Assembly: GCF_025698545.1 (NCBI RefSeq)
Contig: NC_068570.1
Coordinates: 59,167,924 to 59,231,923 of the forward strand
Source: Gossypium raimondii
Lineage: Eukaryota > Streptophyta > Magnoliopsida > Malvales > Malvaceae
Length of the DNA: 64,000 nt
Direction: 5' to 3'
In this document: piece after piece, positions 11,648 to 24,290 of the stretch
Position numbering within the stretch: position 1 is the first letter of the stretch
How the letters are laid out: every line of letters starts with the position of its first letter
Program-made: the position numbers and the translations under genes
The notes under the pieces: model-generated
The model's input: only the letters and a program-made list of their open reading frames with translations
The model's database searches: none
What the model was told of the DNA's origin: nothing

Positions 11648-11985
11648 TCCACCACATATTTAGGGTGGAAGCGAATAGAAATAATGAATATCCATTATTT
11701 AAATTTATATTACTTATTCGGATAACGAATGTAGATTTGAGCTCAGATATTTGAATCCACACTACTTATAAAAAGCTTATAGTTTATATAAGGAATTTTA
11801 GCGAATTTGAATTTGAGTCTTTGTTTACTTTAATATCCGGAAAATGATTGAGAATTTTGATTATTTTTTTTTGGATTTGGATATCCAATGAATAATAATA
11901 TTTAGTTCGATTCGGATAATAATAATTGGATAATTTGGGGATAAATGGGTATGAATTTTTTAGGCATATTTGAATTCAGATAATT

Positions 11986-11988
<3 letters not shown>

Positions 11989-12027
<39 letters not shown>
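11989..12027. repeat. (TA)n microsatellite
   Basis: About 39 bp of uninterrupted alternating T and A. Confidence 0.95.
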
Positions 12028-12029
<2 letters not shown>

Positions 12030-12627
12030 TACTACCATTCATATTCGGTGAGGCTTTTCAAAAACCAAAAAGTTCAATGATGTTTAAATCGGACCAGTTG
12101 GATAGGGAATTTGCCATAATATCATTCAGGAGAAAGCCATTAGACCGGTTAATCTGAGAACCAATACAAATTAATTGAACCAGAAATTTTTTTTAATAAT
12201 TTATTTAATCGAATCGGATAAACCGATTAAATCAAAGAACCAATAATTTGACCAGTTCGACCACTAATCCGGTTCTATTAACAAACTATTTAATTTTGGA
12301 GATACGGTTTAGAAAATGGTCCATATTAGGCTATAGTTTTTTTTTTTTTTGCATTTAGGCTCTTAGATCTGCGCCAAACTTTCTGAGCCGTCCTAGACTA
12401 TAATTGAAAAACAAAAGTTATACATTTAATTATTATAAGGACTAAATTGAATAGTTAATTTAACAAAAAGAACCCACATATTTTACTTAAATTCAATTTC
12501 AAATTCACACACGCACTCACTTAAACTATCGTATAGGCAAAGCTTGCGGATTAATCCTTTTGAGGTTAAGGTAAACACTTGTCATCAATGAGTTAAATGT
12601 TGGGGGTTCAATATGGTTATTTTCTAG

Positions 12628-13032
12628 GGATAAAGTAATATTTAGTCTCTGAATTTGACAATTTTTCGCAATTTGATCCCTTAATTTTCTTTTGTCTATA
12701 TTAGTCTCGGAACCAAACAATCATTTTCGATCTTATCCCTGAATTTGGATTCAGTTAAGGTATTGATGATGTGACACTCTAAAATTATGTCACGCCATCA
12801 CCCAAAATTTTAAAAATTTTGTATAAATTCTAAAACTGCCAAAAATTTTATTTAAAAATTATAAAGAAACTATTTTTAAAAAAATCAAGTGATGACATGA
12901 CACAATCTCATGATACCATGTCATTATGTACCTTAATGGAATCTGAGTTCAGTGGGGGAAAACTACCAAGTTTCGAGACTAATATGGATAAAAAATTAGA
13001 AACCATGGAAAAAAACTAAATATTACTTTACC
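12628..13032. mobile_element. MITE-like element, 'gtaatatttagtctc' family
   Basis: Ends read GGATAAAGTAATATTTAG and, reverse-complemented from the right, GGTAAAGTAATATTTAG. The interior contains 'gatgatgtgacactc' and 'gatgacatgacacaatctca', also present at about 23,917-24,290. It is a non-autonomous family with no coding capacity. Confidence 0.6.
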
Positions 13033-14735
13033 AAAATTTTAATGAATTTTGTACTAATTCGAAAGAAAGTGTTTGAAAGGGTTATATTAGCAATATTACC
13101 ATTTTTTTATGATTTTGCTATATAACTAATTGAATAAATAAAAACAATAAATACATTCTACAGTATATTTCACTATAAATTTCTTTTTTAGGTAATATTA
13201 GAAATTTTATCACACGCATATACGTGTGGAAATCACATATTTAAAACACGGATATCGTTAAAAAAACATATAATAAATAACGAAACGTAATGTTTGAAAT
13301 TAATAATAATCACAACACGTATACAATATGTACGAATTAAAATACAAAATTAGTTTAATTTGTGAGTATAACGTTTGAAATTAATAATAACACATACATA
13401 ATATGTACAAAATTAAAATTAAAAAGTTAGTTTAAAAGTAAGTAGAATGAAATTTAAATAGGTAAATATAGAGAAATTGTTTTATAGACAATTCCCACCG
13501 CATTATCCATGGTATCTTTCCAATTATTTAATGACATTTTAGCAATTTTTTTGCATCTCATTTACACATAATTTTGGTAATTCTTTTACCCTGAATCTTG
13601 AACTCCAAACCCAAAACCCTGAATGTGGTTCAAATTTGAGGTTTAGGGTTCTGGGTCAAGGTTCTAGGTTCTGGATACAAAAATTACCAAAATGATGTGT
13701 CAATAGCACGGAAAAAATTGTTGAAATGTCATTAAATAATTGAAAAGGGGCCATGGATGATGTGGTGGAAAAAGTCCATAAAATAATTTCTCGGTAAATA
13801 TATCATATTAAGAATATTGGTGACATGGGTTCAAATCTCAACATTTGTAATTTTTTTTTATTTTTTCAATTAAAAAGACAAAATTACCCCTATAATAATA
13901 TACCTTATTTATAATATGTAAGGTTATTTTAGTAATATCATTGACTAAATTGATGTCGAATTAACTCGTGACACCAACTCAATCACACACTTAAATAATA
14001 GTATAAATACCAATATGCAATAAAAACAACTAATTCATAATTAAAACACAAATATAATAATAATTAATTCACAACGTTAAATTCAAAGATTTTGTATTAA
14101 ATTTCAAAGATTTTATATGTACATTTATGGTCTATCAATAATATTGAGACACTTTACCAGTAGATTTGCTTACCCCTTTTATCTTTTTTTTATCACACTT
14201 AGTTATACTTAATTTGGCACTGAGTTATTTCGGGTTTGGATCATTTTCGGGTTAGATCGATTTCGAATTTGAATCTGGTGAGTTCGGATTATTCATTTTT
14301 CATGATCAAATCAAGTAAATCACGTTCAGGTTCAAACTGATTGGATCAAATCTTAAAAACTCGAGTCAATTTAACCATTAATTGAACTAACCAAAATTTA
14401 AAAATACGCGATTATAATTAAAATCAATGAACCGTAAAATGAATATAAAGAATATCGAAAAGAAGAATCCGATACTTTTCTTTTTGCTTTATCATAAAGC
14501 AACTATAAGATATAGCTTGTAATGATAATATCCTCTAAAATTGCATAAGGGAATATTGTCTTCAAATCAAAGAATTGAAAAGCCATTTTATTTTCAGTCC
14601 CCAACTTTAACTTTTTATTTTTTATTTTTGGGTATCCGATTCCAATACATTTCCCAATGTAAACCCGAAAATAATATTTAAAAAATTAAATATATTCGTA
14701 TTTTATTCACACTCGAATCCAAATAATTTCTTTTT
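13033..14735. other. AT-rich spacer before the PP2 gene
   Basis: No exon or RNA gene seen. An inverted pair around 13,480-13,790 (AATTCCCACCGCATTATCCATGG-type phrases against 'ccatggatgatgtggtgg') suggests one more worn inverted-repeat element. The rest is unremarkable. Confidence 0.4.
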
Positions 14736-14740
14736 CATGC

Positions 14741-14748
14741 TATAAATA
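14741..14748 (+). promoter_or_regulatory. TATA box of the PP2 gene
   Basis: TATAAATA lies 42 nt before the ATG at 14,790. With transcription expected about 30 nt downstream, the 5' leader would be very short, roughly 15-20 nt. Confidence 0.6.
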
Positions 14749-14789
14749 CAATACTCCCATGGAGATGAGATGACACTAAGAGTAAAAAC

Positions 14790-16659
14790 ATGGGTGCTTC
14801 ACAATCACATGAGGACTCGACACATCCACAAGACTCGAAACCGAACCTAGAAAACAATAGGGTCGAGTTGAAAAACCCGGAAAGCAACATCTCGGTTCGA
14901 CCGACGGAGAAAAAAACGGACTTCGTTGATTCAAGATCATCGAAAACACTTGAGAAAACTCAAGTTCCATATAATTACGAAACAATATTGAGAGATGTCG
15001 ATTCGCGTATCGATACGTCCACTATGGATAAGTTGATTTCTCAGCTCCATTATGGTGTTTTCTTGAACCAAAAGAGAAAGGTAAGTAAAAACATTCTCAA
15101 GGTTCGGATCTTGATATACGTATTTTTTTTTCAGATTTTGTTATTTCGATGCATAAATTGTTGTTGTTGTTGTTGCAGAAGTATTGGGTTGATAAGAACA
15201 ACAAGAATTGTTTCATGTTATTTGCAAGAGATTTATCAATTACTTGGGCTGAAAACGACCGTCATTGGCGTTGGTTTTACCAAAAAGAAACATCAACCAG
15301 GTATTCATATTCGATATTCGTGATATATATATATTGATATGGGTACGAGAATTGATCCTCCGAGACTTTCTTAATACGTAACTTTTGTAAGGCTTAATTA
15401 GAATTTTCAAAAATTTGGAGAGATTAATTTTAAATTTTAAAACTTAAAAGTCTTATTACAAATTTTATAAGCAAATTATTACGAACTCAGTGTGAGCAAA
15501 TGTTTTCTAAAAGATTTAATTTTCAACTTTTGCTAAATTTTTAAATTTTGGGCAAAATTTTAAAATATCAAATTTTTTCATCGATTTAACCATTTAGTGT
15601 TCAACTTAGATCAAACGTGGTTCATTTTTCAAAACATGTATAGATTAATAAATATTTCTGAACATGTAAAATCCAATATCACATTTTAACGTCAAAATTG
15701 ACAGAGTGATAGAAAGGACTTGATTGGAACACTACTTTAATCTAAGAACTCGATTATAACATTTTGAAGTTCACAGAGCAATTTAGAATTAAACCCATAG
15801 CTCGGGGACGTCTCTTGTGCAATTAACTGCCAAAATGGTAAATTGAACATATAGTCCTGTTAGAATTTATGAAATTACAAATTAATACAATGTACTTTAA
15901 CCCTCAAAAATTTATCATTCATTTTTTACCCTCTAAAGCAATTTTCTAACTTTGTCCCTGTACCCCAAACCCGAGCATAACATTAATTGTAGGGGTGTCG
16001 GCGGGAGGCTGGCAAGGCCCTGACCCCTCATAAAATGGGAAACGCAACCTTTGACTCTTTGGAACTTATAAAATTTTAAGTTAGTAAAATTGCACTTTGC
16101 CCCTAAAAAATATTTTTTTATTTAGTCCTTTAAAAAATTATAAAGATATAAGCTATTAAAATGGTAAAATTGCATTTTAACTCTCAAATAATTATACAAC
16201 TTAATTCCACCCCCAATAAAAAGAAAATTTCTGACTTCCCCTTGATTAACCAATTGCTTTTTCATTTTATGCAGTGATGTCTCCATTGAAGTTGCTGAGC
16301 TTGTAGCAGTTTGCTGGTTAGAACTGGTCGGAAAATTCCCAGTATCAAAGCTATCACCTTCAACATTATACGAAGTTGTTTTCATTGTCATGTTAAGAGA
16401 AGCATCTTTTGGATGGGAAACCGCAATAAATTTGAAACTAACACTTCCCAATGGACAAAAAATAGAACGCAAAGAGACATTGATGAACAAGCCAAGAGAG
16501 ACATGGATTGAAATCCCTGTTGGAGAATTCAAAGCTTCATTTGATGAGCAAAAAACAAAAAATAGTGGAGATTTAGAGATTTACATTCATGAATATGATG
16601 TTGGTGAATGGAAGAGAGGACTTGTTGTTAAAGGAGTTGCTATTAGGGCAAAAAATTGA
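14790..16659 (+). CDS. PP2-A1: Phloem protein 2 (PP2-A type) lectin-like protein, possibly N-myristoylated
   Basis: PP2 proteins are sieve-element/companion-cell lectins that bind GlcNAc-type glycans and join phloem protein bodies. Exons 14,790-15,080, 15,179-15,300 and 16,275-16,659 give an unbroken 265-residue protein. Residues 1-95 are polar and not conserved in kind. The PP2 domain runs from about residue 98 to the end: NCFMLFARDLSITW, HWRWFYQKE, VAVCWLELVGKF, YEVVFIVML, then WIEIPVGEF and GLVVKGVAIRAKN. There is no F-box, which separates it from the PP2-B group. The N-terminus MGASQSHE fits the N-myristoylation pattern (Gly2, Ser6), suggesting membrane attachment; this is inference. Its neighbour on minus is an LCAT4-type gene, tail to tail at 738 bp. 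The PP2-A subgroup number is a guess. Confidence 0.92.
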
Positions 16660-16801
16660 TGTTTATCGGGTCGGATTTTACATTGACGGTGTATCAAATA
16701 TAAACTTTGTAGTTTGTGTTAGTTTGGAGTTTACTCTGTATACGAGATAGTTATATGATCTGATGATATGTGCGATGTTGTTTGATCTAGTGGTGAGAAG
16801 C

Positions 16802-16836
<35 letters not shown>

Positions 16837-17396
16837 CAACAATCATATGATCTGATGATACACTCGGTGCTGTTTAATTATATTTATATTCAATTATATG
16901 TGTTTAAAGATCAAATTGAAAGAATTTATAAATGTGAAGGGTTAAATTATTAACTATTTAGAATTAAAATCAAATTGATAGAATGTGCAACCATTGAAGA
17001 CAAAATGTGTAATTGTATAAATTAGAAAAAGACTAACCAAAAGTGACCAAAACAGAAACGATCGTTAGTGACGAAATTAAAAATTTGTATAGTTTAGTGA
17101 CCAAAACAAAAACACACTAATAGTTGGATGACTAATTCTATAGTTCACCCTACATATTTATAGTTTTTAACAAGCCTAAAATCAAACTTTTATCATTTGT
17201 GGCCAAACTGCAATTTTACCATGTATTAAGCAAATTATTATCATTATAATTATATAACATGGATACTTACAATTACAAACGCATTTAAACAATTTTACAC
17301 CATTGAAGGACACACCATGTTCATTGTTCAAGGTCATGAACACTTAAATATATATACAAGAGTTACAGAGAAATTCGCTTTCATGGAGTCTGATCT
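16660..17396. other. Shared 3' spacer of PP2 and LCAT4 genes
   Basis: It holds the 3' ends of two convergent genes, an (ATT)n microsatellite at 16,803-16,835 and a partial 'gtgaccaaaac' MITE remnant at about 17,030-17,150. No other gene is visible. Confidence 0.6.
16803..16835. repeat. (ATT)n microsatellite
   Basis: About eleven ATT units just downstream of the PP2 stop codon. Confidence 0.95.
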
Positions 17397-20300
17397 CTAT
17401 GCATCAACGGACACACTTATGGCATTTAGCTCGACATGTTGCTTACCCTCGTTTTGTGGATGAACAATGACGGTTGCATGAGCTTCGGACCTCAAGGAGT
17501 GTTTATTACTTCCCCCTTGTGAAACAGAAATCGAACTGACGAGTGGTTTTCTACTACTAACTGTGTCATCGAGATCGTCTTGATCTTTGGTGACAATCTC
17601 CCATTCCTCTTTGAGTGAAGTAACTTGTAAGCCTTTCTCATGGTGACTTTCCATCTCGAATGCTGTCGGTAAAATAACAAAATCGTTTATTGGGTTGTAG
17701 AAAGGGTCCGGTTCACCAGCCCTCAACCAGTGCTTGAGGATTCGGAAGACGTGAGGTTCACAAAGAATTCCCCGGTGCTCACCGGGGACTGCAACCCTTG
17801 CTTCTGCATGGAGTCCATCTGCCTGAAAAGTAACAAGAAAGAAATCGAGTCAGAGATGCTGCTGTTCCATTCATGCAATACAGAACGAGATTACTATTCA
17901 AAACGAATAGTCCGACATGCAATAATCACAAGAACTAATAATGGCTTCATCATCTAATTCTGAATATAACTTCACATAAATCAACCGTTCTCCATGAGTT
18001 CTTAGAAGTTAATGGAGTGTTATAGAGTAAAAGTACTATGGATACCCTTGTACTAAGAGTCGGATTGCATTTTGCCCCTTACACTAAAATAATGGGCAAA
18101 TTAATCCCCGTACATTAGATCAAAGAGTAGACTGGTCTTTCTGTTAAAATTACACCATTTTTATTGTTAAAAACTAAATAAGGTACATGAGGCACAACAT
18201 GTGTAACTGTTCGGTTATTTCATCAGTCACACCAGTTTTTATCAGTAGAAATGGATAAAATTTTAATAAAGATGACCAATTTGCTTTTTGTTCTAACATT
18301 CAAGGAATGATTTACCCTTTTGTTCTTTGTTTTTTTTAACTAAAGAGGGCAAAATACAATCTAACTCCTAATACAAAAACTTCCATAGAACTTTAGCCGG
18401 TGTTATAGGCATCATTTGTATTTCGATTACTACGGTAAATAAAAAAATAATAGAAAGATTTACGAAGGGGAGTCGGCTAACCTTAGCTGATTCAGCCGGA
18501 ACTGTTCCATCACCATCAACGCATATATATTTGGGCTGATAAAGAGAAAGAAATTCAGTAATCAAATCTGTAAATACAAAAGTAGTCTCTAGAACTACAG
18601 CACAACAAAAATCACCTGAAAAAACCGTAAGTCCTGTATATTCGTGACCGGTGCCTCCTCACTTCCGTAGCTGCAAAATTGTTAAATCAATAAAGTTTGT
18701 AACAGAAAACAGAAATAAACATCAAGCAATTTCAAAAGAACATTCGAATAAGAGGGATCACCAAACGCTGTGTGGTGTCTCAAGATTGATCCCGTATATA
18801 TTGTAGAATTTAACTCCGGAAGGAACCTTAGCGTGAGACAACACCTTTTGAGTCTCTTTAACCCATTTCAAGATTTCCAAATTAAAAGGTAATGGAATCA
18901 TCTCTCCGTTATAATCGACCTGAAATTACAAAACGCAAGCAAATTGCTTATAACCCTTAATTGAAGAGAATTATTTTTCCGGTTCCGCACAATCAAAGTT
19001 CATAGCTTACCGTGTTGCCAGAAAGAGCTTCCTTGAAAATATCAATGCAATTTCCCGGACGATAAGATTCTAGAATAGTTCGAGGATATCCATCACAACC
19101 TTCTTTCTCCCTCCATATCTCAAGAAGTGGAATATGTTGCCAATGGAAATGTGGACAAGCCATTAACTCGTATATCGATGGGCACTCAATAAGCTGAATG
19201 ATGCAGAGCAAGAATAAATAATTTGCTCAAAAAAATGAAGGAAAAATGCAAATACGGGCTGTGTGCACCAAAATGCAAACAAATCTTCCGTCTAATTAAG
19301 GCAACATGGAGTAGGATGAGTTATGACATCGAACTACAGATTAAACTTCATTGAAGATTTAACAAACCCTACCGTATATAATCAGAAATAAGCTTCTATA
19401 TAACATTCATAAGTGGTGGACATATCGAAAGCAAGTTCATGCCCTCAAGGGCATCTACACCGAAAACAACAGAAGTGTAATTAGAACATAATTGGGTAAA
19501 CTACACTGGCAGTCACTATTGGTAAGTTTCTTTTTTGGTCACCCAACAATTCGATTTTGTCTTTTTGATCACCAACCATTAAATAGCTAACGGAAAAATG
19601 ACGTGACAAATTTTAAAATTGACATAATAGCAACTTTAACCCTCAGCATTTATACGTTGTATCAATTTAATCTTGATTCTAAAAAATTTAACCTTCAACA
19701 TTTACACATTGTGTAATTTTATCTTTTTTTGCAGTTTTGCTTTTTAGGTAAAGGGTCACAAAGAAAAGCAAAACAACAAAAAGAAGACCAAATTACACAA
19801 TGTGTAAACGTTGAAGGTTAAGTTTTTTAGAATCAAAACCAATTTGACTTAATATATAAATGTTGAGGGTTAAGTTGCTATTTTGCCAATTTTAAAGCTG
19901 CCAATTTTCTGCTAGATATTTAATGGTTGGTGACCAAAAAGGAAAAAGTCGAATAGTTGTTGGGTAACCATTTTGTAACTTTTCATAGTTGGGTGACCAA
20001 AAAAGAAACTAATAGTTGGGTAACTACCAATGTAGTTTTCCCAACATAATTACATACCAATTGATGCATGCTCCATTTCGAAATGAAAAAGTTCTGTTCC
20101 CACCCATCAACAAATGACATTCCGTTTAAAAAGGTAGAAGCAATATATCCAGGTGCACCTGTTGAAAATATTTAAATTACATCTTGATAAGCACTTGAAT
20201 CAAAAGTAAACCGAACTAACTACTAGATCCTCTCGTTCTTTTTTCGTAAACTGTTGGATTCTTTAGTGGAAATTGAGCGACAGCATGGATAGTGTTTTGG

Positions 20301-22155
20301 AATTCGGTATAGTACAATTTCCATTGAGGCAATTGATGATTTGAATTGAAACTATTAATTGTCTTGTACTCTACTCAAGTTACAAATGACCACTTACCCC
20401 GGAATGGTGCAGCAATTGCAATCCAATTCTTCACGTATTTCTGAAAAACCTGAAGAAGAAAGGCAACAGTATATCACAAAGAGATACGATACTAAACCGT
20501 ATATTGATACAAGAGAAGTGGAGAAGCAGAGCAAGGAAAATGAAAAAATAGAAAGGAATTCCTTACATCGCTGTGAAGGCCCATGAAACATTTTACCAAA
20601 AGGCCGCCCATCGAGTGACTTATGACATTTATCTTCTTCCCTCCTGAAGCTTCGTATACCGACTCTAATTTTGCTGCCAGCCGATCCATTGTTTCTTGCA
20701 ACCTGAAAGAGAAAACAAATCTAAGAATACAAAGAGAAGCTACCGTACTACTTTAGAAAGAGAAACGATTAACTAATTATTTGGTAACACTATGATTATG
20801 ATCTTTACCTGTTACTTTGGCGAAAATCATAACCAAACCCAAAGAGCGTTTTCCCTTCTTGGAAACCCCATTTGAGCATTTCAACAATCATATCGTGAAA
20901 ATAACAAACACAGTCACGTCCGACGATCTTGCACCAAAAGAAAAAGAGTTCATCAAAACCCATCAATGGTTCATATCATCAGGTTGAAATTCCATAGGAT
21001 TAAAGGGTTAGATATGGGTTATCTTAGCATCTCGGAATCAACAAGTCTCATTTTCACTGAGAAAATACATTATGAAGTCTTAACATTAGTTAAGAGCCGG
21101 AAAAATCGATTTCTTAAGGTTAAGAAAAACTTCTTTGATCATGCATTACAAGATAGTAAAGAATAGGTGAAAGTACTTGCGGCACTAAATCAAATTAATT
21201 CCTCTACTATTAAATGGATCAATTATTTTAATCCTTGTACTATTAAAAAGAATCAAATAAAAAAAATCGGAACAAAGTTAACATTTACTAACTAAAAATG
21301 ACATAAAAATTATTATTTTCATTTACAATTTAACTTCAAAACAAAATATCTCATCTGCAGAATCATAAAACACTTTAAAAATATAACTCTATTTATCAGG
21401 AAATGTTAACTTTGTTAAAATTTGGCCTTTACTTGATTCTTTTTAATAGTATATGACTAAACTAATTTGATTCGAACCTTATAATAGAGGGACCTGCTGG
21501 ATAAATCCACCGTAAAGAATTATACACACAGAAACATACCATATCAGGGTCCAATACATCAATGGCGCCCAGGCCATATCTTTCTTCAGGGACTCTAATA
21601 GTTGCATTTGGATCTAAAGATTCAGTTTTACCTGTTTTCACAACCAATAAAAATCAACAGTTACATAATCACTCCACATAATTTCAAAACAAAATTACTC
21701 TCATTAAAAATGAAAATTACACTTAATTCAATGGAAAGTTCTTCAAACAAAATTCAACTAAATATTAGCTAAAAAATCCCAACACGCAATAGTTTATTCC
21801 AATGATTATCAAATTAAGATTCCCAAGTTTCTTAAAATTCCCCAAAATACTCAACTATATAAATGTATAATAATATATATACACTTTCAAGTTTCAAAAG
21901 TTACACTAAATTACCAGTAGAAGGATCAAAACGAGACCAGAGCTTGGTCCGGAACTTATAATCGGCACCGAGAATCCGGACCCATACCCGTTCTTCTTTA
22001 CCGTTCTGATCATCCACGGCATTCAAAATCGAGCCGGCGATACCCGGAACTAATAAAACCGGGTCCAAATTCGGGTCACCGTAAGGTTGGGGTTTCTTTA
22101 TCAGCTTCAACCACATCTCCACCGATTGTACAATATCTTCCAACAACATCGCCAT
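17397..22155 (-). CDS. LCAT4: LCAT-like phospholipase A / acyltransferase (LCAT4 type), 11 exons
   Basis: Plant LCAT4 proteins (At4g19860 type) are described as cytosolic, calcium-independent phospholipases A of the lecithin:cholesterol acyltransferase family. Exons on minus: 21,915-22,155; 21,540-21,631; 20,809-20,927; 20,567-20,702; 20,398-20,449; 20,058-20,158; 19,011-19,193; 18,762-18,919; 18,616-18,670; 18,482-18,535; 17,397-17,822. Together they encode 538 residues, matching the family length. The conserved start DPVLLVPGIAGSILNAVDD is near residue 30. The catalytic triad is Ser181 in SHSMGG, Asp in DGDGTVP (residues 386-392) and His413 in GEHRGIL. There is no clear signal peptide or membrane span. 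The C-terminus ends QHVELNAISVSVDA, like the Arabidopsis protein. The start is the first ATG at 22,155; an in-frame ATG two codons later is equally possible. Several introns carry MITEs. Confidence 0.95.
18024..18372. mobile_element. MITE remnant in LCAT4 intron 10
   Basis: The left part 'cccttgtactaagagtcggattgcattttgcccc' pairs with the right part 'gagggcaaaatacaatctaactcc'. It is a non-coding inverted-repeat element about 350 bp long, with unclear borders. Confidence 0.55.
19494..20042. mobile_element. Mutator-like MITE in LCAT4 intron 6 with perfect 9-bp target duplication
   Basis: A 549-bp element with ends GGGTAAACTACACTGG and GTAGTTTTCCC. Long arms pair through GGTCACCCAAC against GTTGGGTGACC phrases. 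AACATAATT flanks both sides exactly (19,485-19,493 and 20,043-20,051). Long inverted repeats plus a 9-bp duplication are typical of Mutator-derived MITEs. Confidence 0.88.
21174..21496. mobile_element. MITE in LCAT4 intron 2, 'ctattaaatggatcaattt' family
   Basis: The left part has CTACTATTAAATGGATCAAT and CTTGTACTATTAAAAAGAATC; the right part has their complements. A cousin lies at about 59,855-60,225. Its right end is about 45 bp from the exon 2 donor at 21,539. Confidence 0.65.
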
Positions 22156-22396
22156 CCCAAATCAAAAACTAATTACAATTTCCCAATTTTTTTTAAATGA
22201 AAAAAAAGGAAAGAATATCTGATTAAATATTTAAGAAATGTGAAATTTCTATGGGGAAATTGGGATTTTTTTTTTTTATTTGAGATTTCGGAGGGGAAAG
22301 AGTTTATCACGTAGAGTTAAAAAGGAGGAAAGACAGAGGAGACAACAAGCAACCGAGTTTACCTACAGAGCCTAAATAAGGAAGATAATGCAACGC

Positions 22397-22404
22397 ATTT
22401 ATAT
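22397..22404 (-). promoter_or_regulatory. Putative TATA box of LCAT4
   Basis: The minus strand reads ATATAAAT about 240 nt before the ATG, directly against the edge of a MITE starting at 22,406. A leader of roughly 200 nt would follow. Confidence 0.35.
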
Positions 22405-22405
22405 T

Positions 22406-22903
22406 GGTTTAATACAACTTTTAGTCCCTCAACTTGACAATTAGGTCCACTTTGGTACATATACTTTTTTTTTATCACTTCGGTACCTGAACTTGACAAC
22501 AGGGGCGAAGCCAAAAAATTGTTAGGGAGGGCTGAAATTAAATTGTAATCTTCACGATAATAAAAGTGCAATTTTACTATTTGAATATCCTATATTTTTA
22601 TAACTTTTAAAGGATTAAATCAAATTTTATCATTTTTAGGGGTCAAAGTATAATTTTACCTTTATTAATTTAAATTTAAAGGGCTCAAATAAAAAAATTT
22701 CATTTTATTGGGGGTTGGGGACTTGCCAGTCCCCCTGGATACACCCTTGCTTGGCAACCAGGTCCATTTTGATTCTATGAACATAGAAAATGTAAAAGTT
22801 TGATGAAATCCAAATTCAATGACCAAAATGGACCTAATTGCAAAGTTTAAGTGCCAAAATGAAACTACTTATCAAATTCAGGAGCTAAAAGTTATATTAA
22901 CCC
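22406..22903. mobile_element. MITE upstream of LCAT4 (outer element of a nest)
   Basis: The left end reads GGTTTAATACAACTTTTAG and the right end, reverse-complemented, GGGTTAATATAACTTTTAG. Internal phrases such as 'cttgacaattaggtccactttgg' pair across the element. It is interrupted by the CAAGGGCG-type element at 22,501-22,749. Confidence 0.7.
22501..22749. mobile_element. hAT-like MITE nested in the MITE at 22,406-22,903
   Basis: A 249-bp element with ends CAGGGGCGAAGCC and GGATACACCCTTG, close in sequence to the copy at 11,381-11,647. Flanks are CTTGACAA and CTTGGCAA, an 8-bp target duplication with one change. Confidence 0.82.
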
Positions 22904-23876
22904 ATATATATTTGATAAAAAAATAAAGTAATAGTCAAAATATACGAATTCTTTTCTTTTGTTTTATTTTGAACAATTATCTTTTCTTTTAAGCTTATCT
23001 AAATATTCAGGGCTAATTCTATCAAAAGTCCCCAACTATTGTTGAAAATTTAAATTGGCCCCTAATTATCAAAGTGTTCTAATTGAGTTTTAAAATATCA
23101 TTATTGTATCAATCAAGACTTTTCACAAATTTAGGCATTAAGTTCCGTTTAAATATGACATGAATTATATTTAAAACACGTGAATCCAATTATAAAACGT
23201 ATATACTTACATCAAGAACAATTTTAATTTGATACATTAAAGAAAAAGCAAATGCCGAAAAAATTTAGGAGAGTTATTTTCTTTAATATGTCAAATTCAA
23301 ACTATCCATTAGGGGTGGTGTCGAGGGGCAAGTAAGGATCCCCCCTCCCAACAAACTTTGTAGTTTAGTCCCTCTAAAATGTAAAGTTATAAGTTAATAT
23401 AATGGTAAATTTTCATTTTGACCTCCAAAAATTTATAATTCAATTTTGTCTCGTAAAAAAGGGCTCCCCTACTATCCATATAATAGATACGCACCAATTT
23501 ACAATTGGATCTATGTGTTTGAAATATGTTCCACGTCAGATTTAAGTTGTCATTTAACATCTAGACTAATGGTAAGATTTGATTTTATGATACTAATACT
23601 TTGATGACTCAAATAGAATATTTTAAAATTTAGGAGCCAATTAAAGAATCTAAAACGTAATTTGAGGACCCAAAGTGGAATTAATCCCATATTCTTTTTT
23701 AAATTTACAAGTTTAACCTTCATATAACTCTTATTAGAATTAACCATATAAAACATGATCGAACCGATAATCAAAATCATATTTTAACTTAAATCATAAA
23801 TTTAGATATATATATATATATATATATAAGACTTACACGTGATGTGACTTAAATCATAATAAAATATGCACCGAAA

Positions 23877-23879
<3 letters not shown>

Positions 23880-23916
<37 letters not shown>
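23880..23916. repeat. (TA)n microsatellite
   Basis: About 37 bp of alternating A and T, next to a second run at 23,806-23,829. Confidence 0.95.
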
Positions 23917-23918
<2 letters not shown>

Positions 23919-24290
23919 TAATAAACATTTCAGTCCAAAAAATTGACAATTTTTTTCCATCTTTATCCATATTAGTTCTGGAACTTGGCAAACATGTCCC
24001 GATTTGGTCACTAGACTTGGATTGCATTAAGTCATGATGATGTGACACTCCGAGATTGTACCACTTCATCATTCGAAAATTTTTATTTTTTTTAGATTTT
24101 ATATGATTTTTTTAAAAATTTCAGGTGACGACATGACACAATATCATAGTGTCACTTTATAATATCTTAATGGAATCTAAATTCAGGGATCAAATTGGAG
24201 AAATTTTCCAAGTTCAGATGCTAATATGGACCAAAAAAGTCTGAGGACCAAATTGAAAAAAATACAAAATTCAGAGACTAAATTTAATTC
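23917..24290. mobile_element. MITE-like element, sister of 12,628-13,032
   Basis: It shares 'gatgatgtgacactc', 'gacgacatgacacaatatcat' and 'taatggaatctaaattcag' in the same order as the 12.6-kb copy. Confidence 0.55.

Noticed and set aside
14776-14985. Antisense 69-codon frame over PP2 exon 1
   Set aside because: It is a shadow of the real exon on the other strand.
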